64,000 nt of DNA from an uncultured Flavobacteriaceae bacterium (GTDB taxonomy: Bacteria; Bacteroidota; Bacteroidia; Flavobacteriales; Flavobacteriaceae), in the NCBI GenBank assembly GCA_947497145.1, contig CANMFQ010000001.1:363652-427651 (forward strand). Reading direction: 5' to 3'. Position numbers and translations under genes: made by a program. Positions 53,379-62,292 of this stretch are shown piece after piece; the stretch's first letter is position 1, and each line of letters opens with the position of its first letter. Under the pieces are notes generated by a model. It searched no databases, was not told where the DNA came from, and worked only from the letters and a program-made list of their open reading frames with translations.

Positions 53379-55294
53379 TGAGAAAGATTCTACTTTCATC
53401 TATAATTATCATCATTGGAATAACTTTTATTGGTAGATTATCCTATTTACAAATTTTTAGTTTTTCCCCAGATCAGCTATTGGACGATCCAGCCATCAAG
53501 GCAATCTATGATTATCCAGAGCGAGGCTATATTTATGATCGTTACGGTAAATTATTGGTAGGTAATGACCCTGCTTATGATGTGATGGTTATTCCTAGAG
53601 AAGTAAAAGCTATTGATACCCTTGAGTTTTGTAGCCTTCTTGGCATGGAAAAAGAGCAGTTTTTAAAAAAGCTAAAAAAGGCTCGAATATATTCTCCTCG
53701 GTTACCCTCTGTTTTGGTACATCAATTATCAAAACAAGACTACGCACGTTTACAGGAAAAAATGCGTCGATACCCCGGTTTTTATATCCAAAAACGATCA
53801 CTTCGGTATTATGATACAAATGCTGCAGCCAATGTGCTGGGTTATATTAGTGAGGTAAATGAACGTGATTTAGCTAAAAATCCTAATTATGTTCAGGGAG
53901 AGTTAACAGGCAGAACTGGTGTAGAAAAGGTTTATGAAGATACCTTGAGAGGGCGCAAGGGCATACAATATATTCAAAAAGATAGATTTAATAGAGATAT
54001 TGGTAAATACAAAGACGGTAGCTTAGATGTGGAGCCCGAACAAGGTAAAGAAATCACCATTACTATTGATAAGGAGCTACAAGAATATGGCGAACGATTA
54101 ATGCATGGTAAATGGGGCGGTATTGTAGCTATAGAGCCTTCGTCGGGCGAAATTTTAACCATGATTTCGGGACCCACTTATGACCCTTCACTCTTAGTGG
54201 GCAGAAAACGATCAAGAAACTACAGTAAACTGCATTACGATTCTATTTCAAAACCCACGTTTGACAGGTCTATTTCGTTTGAAAAGAGTCCTGGTTCGCC
54301 TTTTAAAACTATTAATGCGCTTATCGCTTTGCAAGAAGGAGCAATAACACCCTCTACTACCTTTACATGTCATCATGGTTTTTATATTGGTAGAAATAAA
54401 AAAGGTTGTCATTGCGGTGGGGGAACAAAAAACTTGAATAACGGTATTTATGAGTCATGTAACGCCTATTTTGTTGGGGTGTATAAAAAGATATTTGAAC
54501 AATTCCCTTCCAATAGCGAAGCTATGGACGCATGGGAAAAGCATGTCAGAAGTTTTGGACTGGGAGCATATTTAGGGTCTGATCTTCACACAGGGCGAAA
54601 GGGTAGTGTGCCTAATAGTAGAATGTACAACAAATGGTATGGCAAAGGCGATAAAAGATGGTCTGCAACTACCACTTATTCAAACGCAATAGGGCAGGGC
54701 GAAGTTAATGTTACCCCACTTCAATTGGCAAATATGACCGCAGCCATCGCTAACAGAGGTTATTATATAACCCCTCATATACTTAAAAAAATAGAAGGGA
54801 AAGATATTACAAACCCTGATTTTATTGAACCCAAGTATACTACAATAGACAAAAAGCACTTTGAACCCGTAATACAAGGTATGGCTGATGTATATCATAA
54901 AGGTACTGCCAGATGGGTGCAAGTGCCAGATATTGAAATTGCAGGTAAAACAGGTACTGTTGAAAATTTTATGGTTATCGATAGTGTGCGTACACAACTT
55001 ACCGATAACTCTGTGTTTGTAGCCTTTGCTCCTGTAGATAAGCCTAAAATAGCCATTGCTGTTTATATTCAAAATGGTTACTTTGGTTCACGTTATGCAG
55101 GTCATATTGCCTCATTACTGATAGAGAAATATTTAAAACGTAAGATTACACGTAAGGATTTGGAGAAAAAAATGCTCACAAGAACCTTAGAAAGAGAATA
55201 TGCCAAGCCGTACAGTGGAAAACCATTTAAAATAAACGAACGCGATTGGAGTCAAGATGAAATTAAAAATCTAACAAAAAACCTCCAACAGTAA
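53378..55294 (+). CDS. mrdA: Penicillin-binding protein 2 (elongasome transpeptidase)
   Basis: This 638-residue protein has an N-terminal membrane helix, a dimerisation domain (PERGYIYDRYGKLLVGN and ANVLGYISEVNERDL) and a transpeptidase domain. The active-site Ser is in SPGSPFKTINAL (SxxK, near residue 306), the SxN is in YESCNAYFVG (near 358) and the KTG is in AGKTGTVEN (near 524). It cross-links peptidoglycan during side-wall growth and is the target of mecillinam-type drugs. Six bases separate it from rodA. Confidence 0.96.
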   Translation: MRKILLSSIIIIIGITFIGRLSYLQIFSFSPDQLLDDPAIKAIYDYPERGYIYDRYGKLLVGNDPAYDVMVIPREVKAIDTLEFCSLLGMEKEQFLKKLKKARIYSPRLPSVLVHQLSKQDYARLQEKMRRYPGFYIQKRSLRYYDTNAAANVLGYISEVNERDLAKNPNYVQGELTGRTGVEKVYEDTLRGRKGIQYIQKDRFNRDIGKYKDGSLDVEPEQGKEITITIDKELQEYGERLMHGKWGGIVAIEPSSGEILTMISGPTYDPSLLVGRKRSRNYSKLHYDSISKPTFDRSISFEKSPGSPFKTINALIALQEGAITPSTTFTCHHGFYIGRNKKGCHCGGGTKNLNNGIYESCNAYFVGVYKKIFEQFPSNSEAMDAWEKHVRSFGLGAYLGSDLHTGRKGSVPNSRMYNKWYGKGDKRWSATTTYSNAIGQGEVNVTPLQLANMTAAIANRGYYITPHILKKIEGKDITNPDFIEPKYTTIDKKHFEPVIQGMADVYHKGTARWVQVPDIEIAGKTGTVENFMVIDSVRTQLTDNSVFVAFAPVDKPKIAIAVYIQNGYFGSRYAGHIASLLIEKYLKRKITRKDLEKKMLTRTLEREYAKPYSGKPFKINERDWSQDEIKNLTKNLQQ

Positions 55295-55300
55295 CATAGT

Positions 55301-56584
55301 ATGTCTGGGAAAAGTATCTTAAAAAGAATTGACTGGCTTACCGTTTTTATTTATTTGGCACTCGTACTTATTGGGTGGGTAAATATTTATTCAAGTACTT
55401 TTTCAGAATCGGTTACTTCTATTTTCGATTTTGGCACCTTACATGGTAAACAGTTGTTTTTTATTGGGGTAAGTTTTGTAGCTATTATCTTGACACTTGC
55501 TTTAGAGGCAAGTTTTTACGAACGTTTTTCAAGCTTACTTTATTTAATATCGGTACTGTTGTTACTGGGGTTATTTGTCTTCGGAAAAACAATAGCAGGG
55601 GCAACTTCATGGTATGATCTAGGATTTTTTAACCTACAGCCTTCAGAGCTGGCTAAAGTGGCCACAGCCTTAGCATTAGCGAAATATTTGAGTGATATAC
55701 AAACCGATATAAAAAGACGTAAGGATCAATTTTTTGCTTTTCTGGTAATTTTTATTCCGGCCATTTTAATTATTCCCCAGCCAGACCCAGGTAGTGCGCT
55801 TGTATTTTTTGCTATGGCTTTTGTTATTTTTAGAGAAGGACTGCCATTGTTTTACCTAGGTATTGTTTTGTTGGCTGTACTGGTTTTTCTTACGACCTTA
55901 ATGTTTGGTACCGTTTGGGTGAGTATTTTTATAGGTTTGCTAATGGTGCTTTTTCTTTTGTTGAAAAAGAAAACTTTTAAAGTGCCTGTTATACCGATGG
56001 TTTCTGCAGCAGTAATCGCTATATTGTTTTCGCTTTCTGTAAATTTTGTGTTCAATAATGTTTTTGAACAGCGCCATAGAGATCGCTTTAGTTTGTGGCT
56101 GCGTTTAGAGAAGGATCCTGCTAAGCTAGAGAAAATTCGAAAAACAATAGGGTATAATACCTACCAGTCTGAAAAGGCCATTGAGGCAGGTGGTATTTTT
56201 GGAAAAGGCTTTTTGGAAGGTACGCGTACAAAGGGCGATTTTGTACCCGAACAAGAAACTGATTACATTTTTAGTACTGTTGGTGAAGAATGGGGGTTTC
56301 TAGGTACGTCAACCGTAGTTTTGTTATTTACGTTGTTGCTTTTACGACTGGTATACTTGTCAGAGCGACAAAAAAATCCGTTTAGTAGAATGTATGGCTA
56401 TGGAGTGATTTCTATCTTATTTATTCATTATTTTATTAATATAGGAATGGTTATTGGCATGCTGCCTACTATTGGTATTCCCTTGCCCTTTTTTAGTTAT
56501 GGGGGATCGGGCTTATTATTTTTTACCCTTCTCCTATTTATCATGTTGAAGTTAGATTCCAACAGATTGAAAGAAGGTATGTAG
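55301..56584 (+). CDS. rodA: RodA, SEDS peptidoglycan polymerase
   Basis: This 427-residue protein has about ten membrane helices. Key SEDS motifs are FNLQPSELAKVATALALAKY, IPQPDPGSALVF and, late, GIPLPFFSYGGSGLLF, with a long loop between helices 7 and 8 (TRTKGDFVPEQETDYIFSTV). It polymerises lipid II into glycan strands with PBP2. It lies six bases after mrdA and ends the operon. A copy of the dispersed repeat begins in its own stop codon. Confidence 0.95.
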   Translation: MSGKSILKRIDWLTVFIYLALVLIGWVNIYSSTFSESVTSIFDFGTLHGKQLFFIGVSFVAIILTLALEASFYERFSSLLYLISVLLLLGLFVFGKTIAGATSWYDLGFFNLQPSELAKVATALALAKYLSDIQTDIKRRKDQFFAFLVIFIPAILIIPQPDPGSALVFFAMAFVIFREGLPLFYLGIVLLAVLVFLTTLMFGTVWVSIFIGLLMVLFLLLKKKTFKVPVIPMVSAAVIAILFSLSVNFVFNNVFEQRHRDRFSLWLRLEKDPAKLEKIRKTIGYNTYQSEKAIEAGGIFGKGFLEGTRTKGDFVPEQETDYIFSTVGEEWGFLGTSTVVLLFTLLLLRLVYLSERQKNPFSRMYGYGVISILFIHYFINIGMVIGMLPTIGIPLPFFSYGGSGLLFFTLLLFIMLKLDSNRLKEGM

Positions 56585-56624
56585 TGCTTGGTCGGAAACA
56601 ACTGAATAGTAATTTTTTTACGAT
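56582..56624 (-). repeat. Dispersed repeat, copy 3 (reverse orientation, starts in rodA stop codon)
   Basis: TAGTGCTTGGTCGGAAA (56582-56598) is the reverse complement of the end of the 33.08-kb copy with one mismatch (TTTCTGACCAAGCACTA). The following bases, read on the minus strand, keep ATCGTAAAAA, like the ATGGTAAAAA of copy 1. The TAG is the rodA stop codon. Confidence 0.5.
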
Positions 56625-56723
56625 TTTTAATCGCAGGACGAGATCTAAATTTTTACCTACATAGTTTTATGGTCAGATTATTTTTTTGCTGAAAGTAGGC
56701 TTGTGTCTTTCGGTTGCCATCGA

Positions 56724-57545
56724 TTAAAATTTCCAATTTTTAGTTTCGACTTGTTTTTCTAATACGGTTTCTTTGCTTTCTTCAAGGTTCTTGAAGAAAT
56801 CTATTCCTGTAAGTTTTTCTACCGTATCTACTGGTACTGCAAATTGCTGTAAAGATTTGTTGCTTTCTTTGGCTGGCATTAGAAAAGCTATCATTTTTAA
56901 ATTTGTACGATCTCCCCTTGCAACGATCTTATAAAAGTACTGTGGCACTGAAACATCTTCGTCTCCTATTTCATCTAAATTTTGTTGAAGCACACCGCCA
57001 GTAACAACGAAAATGCTGTTGTATTTCTTTGCCCATCGTCGCACTTGAAGTTCTAGTCTATTCCACACCCCAGCATTAAAATCATTTTTTTGCGGACTGA
57101 TGTTACTGGTGTAAAAAGTTTCATTGTACGCTTGTTTAGAAAACCTTCGGTCTCCCGCAGGACACAAATGACCTCTATCATATCCTGAGCCTTTGTAGTT
57201 GCGCCAATCAGCAGATTTGGTGCTTATTTTGGGGTCTTCAATAAAATAAGGCCTTTTTCTATCATCATAAGTGAGGTGCTCTTTTTTTAAGATATAAGCA
57301 ACCCATTCGGCTTGTTCGTGTGGTTCGCTATACGAAACAGTAAAATGTTCATGTGAGGCAATTTCGTTTGTTGTAGAACTCGGTATGTATAGTTTGGGAA
57401 TTGTTGTGCCACTGCCATCTTCAGTGGTTGCAGCGTAGGTGTCAGGCGTGTAAAAATTCTCAAAAAGCCAAAAGCCTACTATGCAAAATAGTAGTAAAAT
57501 AGTGTAAATGGTTTTATTTCTTTTGCTTGAAGTATATCTTTCCAT
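56724..57545 (-). CDS. DNA/RNA non-specific endonuclease (NUC1 family), membrane-anchored
   Basis: This 273-residue protein has one N-terminal membrane helix (TIYTILLLFCIVGFWLF), a Ser/Thr-rich linker to about residue 55 and the NUC1 domain. The catalytic His is in the DRGH motif (GSGYDRGHLCPAGD, near 125), and the metal-binding Asn is in SNISPQKNDFNAGVWNRLE. It cleaves DNA and RNA outside the cytoplasm with a Mg ion, for nutrient recovery or DNA processing. Repeat copies lie on both sides of it (56.58 and 57.75 kb). Confidence 0.92.
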   Translation of the reverse strand: MERYTSSKRNKTIYTILLLFCIVGFWLFENFYTPDTYAATTEDGSGTTIPKLYIPSSTTNEIASHEHFTVSYSEPHEQAEWVAYILKKEHLTYDDRKRPYFIEDPKISTKSADWRNYKGSGYDRGHLCPAGDRRFSKQAYNETFYTSNISPQKNDFNAGVWNRLELQVRRWAKKYNSIFVVTGGVLQQNLDEIGDEDVSVPQYFYKIVARGDRTNLKMIAFLMPAKESNKSLQQFAVPVDTVEKLTGIDFFKNLEESKETVLEKQVETKNWKF

Positions 57546-57750
57546 AAGTGCAAAGTTAGTTTTATTTTACAGTGCAATCCAAGTGGTATTTTACCCACTA
57601 TTCTGAAGTAGTGCGGTCTATTCATTGTGGCGTTAGCGGCTTAAAACTTGTTGAAAGTTCTTGCTGATATTTAAAAGCATCAAGAAATTTGGTGTTATTT
57701 TAATTTTTGTACAACCTCACTACTTTTAAATAGGGAATTCATCAAAAATA

Positions 57751-57790
57751 ATTCAAATTGTAAAAATTAGTCTATTTACGACCATACACT
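57751..57790 (+). repeat. Dispersed repeat, copy 2, in the 415-bp spacer before msrB
   Basis: ATTCAAATTG to GACCATACACT matches the 33082 copy at 34 of 40 positions, and a related TTGCTGATATTT word lies about 90 bases upstream. The spacer 57546-57960 holds no other feature I recognise. It may include promoters for the divergent msrB and endonuclease genes. Confidence 0.55.
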
Positions 57791-57960
57791 AAACAGGTTC
57801 GTTGTACATTTGTTGTAAGGATTGGATGATAACGGAGACAAAACAAAGCAAAGGCTTCAAGTGTTTATCAGTACAATGGGTTTTAAATGAGGTATAATAC
57901 TTTTAGTTTGAAAACATAAAGAGAAGTAATTTGTTGATTAACAGCTTGAATCAAAATTAT

Positions 57961-58425
57961 ATGCTTACCTGGAAAGATATTATTCATTTTACTACCAAAG
58001 GAAACTTACAACCCGATAGACGTGTGGAGCGAACGACTGATGAGTGGCTTAAGATTCTTACACCAGAACAATTTCGAATTACTAGAAAAAAAGGTACCGA
58101 AGCACCTCATAGTGCAGATGCCTGTGGTATTCATGAAGTAGGAAAATACAATTGTGTTTGTTGTGATACCCCTTTATTTGATGCTACTATTAAATTTGAA
58201 TCGGGAACAGGTTGGCCAAGTTTTACACAACCCATTAAGGAAAACGCAATTAAGTATAAAAAGGATACCTCTTTTGGTATTATACGGGTTGAAGTACTAT
58301 GTAATACCTGTGATGGTCATTTGGGTCATGTTTTTCCCGATGGGCCAAAACCTAGTGGACTGCGGTATTGTGTTAATTCTGAAGCGATTCAATTACAAAA
58401 AGAAAGTGAAAGTCATGCCGAATAA
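57961..58425 (+). CDS. msrB: Peptide-methionine (R)-S-oxide reductase
   Basis: Starting at the ATG at 57961 gives a 154-residue protein beginning MLTWKDIIHF; a TTG ten codons upstream is less likely. Two Zn-binding CxxC motifs are visible (NCVCCDTPL and LCNTCDGHLGH), along with GTGWPSF and the catalytic Cys in LRYCVNSEAI. MsrB reduces the R form of methionine sulphoxide in proteins using thioredoxin. It overlaps the msrA start by 11 bases, a tight pair. No signal peptide is seen, so it acts in the cytoplasm. Confidence 0.94.
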   Translation: MLTWKDIIHFTTKGNLQPDRRVERTTDEWLKILTPEQFRITRKKGTEAPHSADACGIHEVGKYNCVCCDTPLFDATIKFESGTGWPSFTQPIKENAIKYKKDTSFGIIRVEVLCNTCDGHLGHVFPDGPKPSGLRYCVNSEAIQLQKESESHAE

Positions 58426-58957
58426 TAAAATAGAAGTAGCAACCTTGGGCGGAGGTTGTTTTTGGTGTATCGAAGCTATTTTGCAACGTGTACGAGGAGT
58501 TGAAAAAATTGTTTCGGGTTATACGGGAGGTACAGTGCCCGGAAAACCTACATACAAAGAAGTGTGTTCGGGTCTTACTGGTCATGCTGAGGTCGTTCAG
58601 GTTACTTTTGATGCTGAGGTAATATCTTACCATGACTTGCTAACAATTTTCATGACAAGCCACGATCCAACTACACTTAATAGGCAAGGTGGTGACGTAG
58701 GTACGCAATATCGATCGGTAATTTATTATCACAATGAGAAACAACAAGAAATTGCTGAAATCGTTATCAAAGAAGTAGCTCCTTATTATGAGAATGAGAT
58801 TGTTACTGAAATTAGCCCTTTGGCAACATTTCATGATGCCGAAGATTATCATCAAAATTATTATAATAACAATACCTCTCAAGGGTATTGTAGCGCGGTG
58901 ATCACACCTAAATTAGCAAAATTACGTCAGCTTCATGCAGATAAGTTAAAATCGTAA
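58415..58957 (+). CDS. msrA: Peptide-methionine (S)-S-oxide reductase
   Basis: Starting at the ATG at 58415 gives 180 residues. The active-site motif is GGGCFWCIEAIL (Cys near residue 15), followed by VSGYTGG, GHAEVVQVTFD, SHDPTTLNRQGGDVGTQYRS and FHDAEDYHQNYY. MsrA reduces the S form of methionine sulphoxide. With msrB 11 bases overlapping, the pair covers both stereoisomers; in many bacteria the two are fused. No export signal is seen. Confidence 0.95.
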   Translation: MPNNKIEVATLGGGCFWCIEAILQRVRGVEKIVSGYTGGTVPGKPTYKEVCSGLTGHAEVVQVTFDAEVISYHDLLTIFMTSHDPTTLNRQGGDVGTQYRSVIYYHNEKQQEIAEIVIKEVAPYYENEIVTEISPLATFHDAEDYHQNYYNNNTSQGYCSAVITPKLAKLRQLHADKLKS

Positions 58958-59320
58958 TTAGCTTTTTTACGTGCTTACAGTTGATTAGTGCCATACCTAA
59001 AAATGAGCTAATAAAACCGCTGTTGTAACCCAAAGCATCTATCTTTTTTTTGTTGAAAAGATATATCAAGGTGTTCAAGCAAATACTTGTGGTTTTAATG
59101 ATAAATTGATAGCAATGGGTTTAATTCTTCAAGGCCTAGTTTTAAATGAGAAAAGTTGTTCTAAATCATATCACATTTCTTTGGGGTATGGGTCTTGATT
59201 TCTTCATAAATTCAGCTCATTTTTTTTAAAGAACACGATTAATTTTTTAATGGTTTTAAGGAAAAAAAACTAGTTTTTGAGTAAAACAACTTAAATATTT
59301 CCCTTGTGGCGATAATTGTT
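58958..59320. other. Intergenic stretch after msrA
   Basis: About 360 AT-rich bases between msrA and the promoter of the gene at 59404. I see no gene, tRNA, strong hairpin or repeat in it. Confidence 0.5.
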
Positions 59321-59349
59321 TTTGACACTTCACAATTACCTTAATTTTG
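59321..59349 (+). promoter_or_regulatory. Promoter of the secreted orphan protein, with a palindrome in its leader
   Basis: TTTG (59321-59324), 17 bases, then TAATTTTG (59342-59349) fit the Bacteroidetes promoter pattern, and the start codon is 55 bases downstream. Just after the expected start site lies the perfect 14-base palindrome AAAATGCGCATTTT (59363-59376), a candidate operator or 5' hairpin. Confidence 0.6.
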
Positions 59350-59403
59350 AAAATTATATATGAAAATGCGCATTTTAATGTGTCTATTTAAATACTCTAC
59401 AAC

Positions 59404-60048
59404 ATGAAAAAATTACTACTTATATGGATGTTCATAGTCGGATTTAATATCTATAGTCAAGATTCTAGTTATAAACCTATATTAGACTCTGATATTAAGA
59501 TGAAATATGAAAGAGTAATAGATACGGTAAATAATGAGCCGTTAACTTCAAGGTGGACTAAGTTACGTCCAATTGACAGGCAAATTATCAGAGACCGAAT
59601 TAGTCAAATGAAAAAAGATATAGAGTTTGATACTTCTGATATAACTCAGATTTACTATTTCGGAAAAAAAGAGGATATAGAATTTAAAATAGATGGCAAA
59701 ACCATTATGCTAACCTCACCGGTAGCTGAATATGACTCTGAATCAATTGTTGGAGATAGTATTTTTAAAATTAGCTTAGGTAGTATTCCTAGATTTTCTA
59801 ATGTTAAAAAAGCCGAATTAGTTCTTAGTGATTTAAAGCGTACTGTAACATTTGATATTGATACAAAATACTCATTAATTTATATTGAGGCAGATAAAGT
59901 AAGAAGCACAGTTGATATCTTGAATGATAAAAATGAAATGGTAGCCGAAGCACAAGAATCTGATAAAGATGCGGTATTGCCAAGTGCACAACTGATGAAA
60001 AAGGAAGAAATTGCTATCTGGCATAAAATACCCCGAAGTAGTTGGTAA
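59404..60048 (+). CDS. Secreted protein of unknown function
   Basis: This 214-residue protein has a signal peptide (MKKLLLIWMFIVGFNIYSQ). A basic helical segment follows (WTKLRPIDRQIIRDRISQMKKD), then a beta-rich acidic domain (IEFKIDGKTIMLTSPVAEYD...LVLSDLKRTVTFDIDTKY). No known motif is visible. It is monocistronic, with a promoter and palindrome upstream and no close neighbour. Its codon use looks ordinary. I cannot assign a function. Confidence 0.7.
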   Translation: MKKLLLIWMFIVGFNIYSQDSSYKPILDSDIKMKYERVIDTVNNEPLTSRWTKLRPIDRQIIRDRISQMKKDIEFDTSDITQIYYFGKKEDIEFKIDGKTIMLTSPVAEYDSESIVGDSIFKISLGSIPRFSNVKKAELVLSDLKRTVTFDIDTKYSLIYIEADKVRSTVDILNDKNEMVAEAQESDKDAVLPSAQLMKKEEIAIWHKIPRSSW

Positions 60049-60450
60049 ATAATTGCGGGTATATGCTCTCGGTATTGCAGTGAACTATGATATTATTTTT
60101 GGTATCTATTAACCACAAGTATAATAAAACAATTATTTAGGAGAGTATTTATTGATTTACACAAGGTAAATACCACTTTAAGACGGTCGAGTTGATAGGT
60201 TGTATTGCACGCCGCTTTTCTGACTTCGCTATGTTATAGTTCTTCGCTATTTTTACTGTAGTATATTGGTATTTGTTTTAGGTAGTAAAATAGAACAATG
60301 TCATAACTACGCTAGTTGTTTGTTTAAAGGTTTTATATTGAGGGTTTTGTGATGCTTAAATTATTGTTTTTATAGCTCATTTTCCTTGTAGAAACTCTAC
60401 TGTTTGTTTTTCTGAAATTTTCATAAAATTTTTGCGCCAATTTTGGATGG
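60049..60450. other. Intergenic stretch before the tRNA-Arg promoter
   Basis: Four hundred bases with no gene. The word CTTCGCTAT occurs twice (about 60224 and 60243), and the area is AT-rich. Nothing else is supported. Confidence 0.4.
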
Positions 60451-60477
60451 TTGAGTGTATAATTTTTAATACCTTTG
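60451..60477 (+). promoter_or_regulatory. Promoter of tRNA-Arg
   Basis: TTG (60451-60453), 16 bases, then TACCTTTG (60470-60477) match the Bacteroidetes consensus. The predicted start leaves a 5' leader of about 90 bases before the tRNA. Confidence 0.65.
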
Positions 60478-60574
60478 CCCCGCATTTGAAAAATGTGTTG
60501 CTGTAATAGCTTGACTCAAATTGATAGGATATTCATCTTTTTAAGTAGATAATTTGAAATATTGAAAATACAAT

Positions 60575-60648
<74 letters not shown>

Positions 60649-60654
60649 CATTTG

Positions 60655-60682
60655 AACCCCGTGTAATAACGGGGTTTTTTGT
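60655..60682 (+). terminator. Intrinsic terminator of tRNA-Arg
   Basis: AACCCCG (60655-60661) pairs with CGGGGTT (60670-60676) around an eight-base loop and is followed by six T residues (60675-60680). It is six bases past the tRNA 3' end. Confidence 0.85.
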
Positions 60683-61309
60683 TTTATAATGTTTTGGTTA
60701 TCGTTCATAAAACTTATTATGAACTGGACGGTGTCAAGACCGAAATTAATAGAGGTAAGCTAGATCATCCTAAAATGTTGATTGTTCTAGAACCGAATTC
60801 GGTGCTCCAAAATTATCGGTTGTCTCTTTTTGTGAATGCTAAGGAGAATTCAAAAATTACTAAAACTTACTTGGAATGAGGCTTAGTACGAACGGACATC
60901 TTTGAATCTCAAGATACATCGTTTTGGTGACGGAGTGAGAAATGAAAAAACCTGATTGAACGGTGAACTTATTTGTGACAAGAGGCCGTTTTGGGAATTT
61001 ATAGACATACAATTATCATGACGAGCGAAGTTGATTGACATGATTTCAGGATGCATTTTCATAAGGGGGTATTTGTATGTGGTGAAGTGTCAACTTCCAA
61101 CTTTTGCTAATCACACTGTTTAGTATGCTGGTTGCTTTTACTAATCAAGTATCTTAAGAAAGTGACTATATAGTGTGAAATATATTTATTTTAAGGTAAT
61201 GAACTCTAATAGGCGTAATTTGTTTGATTTGCAAAAATAGCTGCTGTACTCATTCTAACAAGTAAAGCTGAAATGACTTGATAAGCATTAGAAAATATTT
61301 GACTACATC
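60683..61309. other. Gene-poor stretch after tRNA-Arg
   Basis: This 630-base region has no credible gene. A short open frame at 60679-60879 starts inside the tRNA terminator at a TTG and has no supporting ribosome binding site, so I do not annotate it. Remnants of a decayed element are possible but nothing recognisable remains. The first duplicate copy begins at 61310. Confidence 0.4.
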
Positions 61310-61311
61310 GC

Positions 61312-61340
61312 AAAAAAAAGGACGTAGTATAACTACGCCC
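61312..61340 (-). terminator. Terminator of small gene copy 1
   Basis: On the minus strand GGGCGTAG pairs with CTACGTCC around a five-base loop and is followed by eight T residues. It lies 34 bases past the small gene stop. Confidence 0.85.
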
Positions 61341-61373
61341 TTCTTCATATAAGTAGGTATTTTATTTTGTTTT

Positions 61374-61547
61374 TTAGTTCAACGCAGTTTCGCTTGAAGC
61401 TTGGTCTACTGTAGGTGAAACTTGTTTTACCGTATTCGTAACCATTTCGTTATTTTGAATCGTGTCATTAGTGTCTACTTGGTAGTAAGCTAACAAAGCA
61501 AATACTAAACCAGCGAAATAAAGGGAACTTTTAAATTTTTGTGACAT
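61374..61547 (-). CDS. 57-residue single-span membrane peptide, copy 1
   Basis: The gene reads MSQKFKSSLYFAGLVFALLA and then a polar tail rich in T, Q, N and D (VDTNDTIQNNEMVTNTV...), ending TALN. One hydrophobic helix spans about residues 8-22; it looks like an inner membrane peptide or an uncleaved signal anchor. The frame is intact in both copies, with two amino acid changes (Ala50 and Ser52 here, Thr and Thr in the other). That the frame stays open while the flanks also stay conserved suggests a functional gene rather than chance. The family is not recognised. Confidence 0.72.
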   Translation of the reverse strand: MSQKFKSSLYFAGLVFALLAYYQVDTNDTIQNNEMVTNTVKQVSPTVDQASSETALN

Positions 61548-61711
61548 GATGATTTGGTTTTAAATTCTGAGGCTAAAGTACTTTAGAAAGTGACATCAAA
61601 AATTCGATTGTTGCCAAAGTGTGCTTTTGTGATGTGAACTATTTAAAAGCTGTTGAATAGTGTTTTTTTTAATCGATGTTATATTCCTTTTGCCGATTGT
61701 TCTCTTTTTTT

Positions 61712-62054
61712 TAACACGAGTGGCATAGTGCTCAATTTTGAATTAGCTAATTCTTAAATGTTGCTTTTTATTAGTAACCATAGTGTTGGTAGGTAGAAAT
61801 TACCAAAACACTTGTTTTTAATTGGTTTTAATGGCGCTCGAAGTAATTAAACATATTTTCATGTAACTGCCCATCATTAACTATAGGTTAAGTGTATAGT
61901 ATGTGTATGAATTTTGATGTAATTGTAATTTGATAAATCCCCTGTTTACTAATTAGCGCTAAAAGTAGCGTAGTCTTTTTTGTGCTATCCATCTTTTTTT
62001 GATGTATGCATTACACGATAATTGTAGACTAGTATTATTTCATGATTTGAACAT
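61712..62054. other. Spacer between the duplicate copies
   Basis: This 343-base stretch is unique and has no gene or clear signal. It is AT-rich. Confidence 0.4.
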
Positions 62055-62056
62055 GC

Positions 62057-62085
62057 AAAAAAAAGGACGTAGTATAACTACGCCC
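62057..62085 (-). terminator. Terminator of small gene copy 2
   Basis: It is the same hairpin and T tract as in copy 1, at an offset of 745 bases, with no changes in the stem. Confidence 0.85.
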
Positions 62086-62118
62086 TTCTTCATTTAAGTA
62101 GGTATTTTATTTTGTTTT

Positions 62119-62292
62119 TTAGTTCAACGCAGTTTCGGTTGAAGTTTGGTCTACTGTAGGTGAAACTTGTTTTACCGTATTCGTAACCATTTCGTTATTT
62201 TGAATCGTGTCATTAGTATCTACTTGGTAGTAAGCTAACAAAGCAAATACTAAACCAGCGAAATAAAGGGAACTTTTAAATTTTTGCGACAT
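62119..62292 (-). CDS. 57-residue single-span membrane peptide, copy 2
   Basis: This is identical to copy 1 except for Thr at residues 50 and 52 (Ala and Ser there) and two silent changes. It has the same hydrophobic helix and polar tail, and the same 5' leader of about 165 conserved bases with a TACTTTAG -7-like word. The two copies may give dosage, or diverge in the C-terminal tail. Function is unknown. Confidence 0.72.
   Translation of the reverse strand: MSQKFKSSLYFAGLVFALLAYYQVDTNDTIQNNEMVTNTVKQVSPTVDQTSTETALN

Larger units (their letters stand above)
61310..61711 (-). repeat. 402-bp direct duplication, copy 1
   Basis: This segment is nearly identical to 62055-62456 (402 bases, offset 745, nine substitutions and no indel, 97.8% identity). 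Each copy holds a leader, a 57-codon minus-strand gene and a terminator. The spacer between copies (61712-62054) is unrelated to either. Confidence 0.95.

Noticed and set aside
59003..59224. AAAAATGAGCT and AGCTCATTTTT inverted words after msrA
   Set aside because: The arms are 11 bases and 200 bases apart in AT-rich sequence, so chance is likely.
60679..60879. 66-residue plus-strand open frame after tRNA-Arg
   Set aside because: It starts at a TTG inside the tRNA terminator, has no ribosome binding site and no recognisable family. It could be a decayed fragment but support is too weak.
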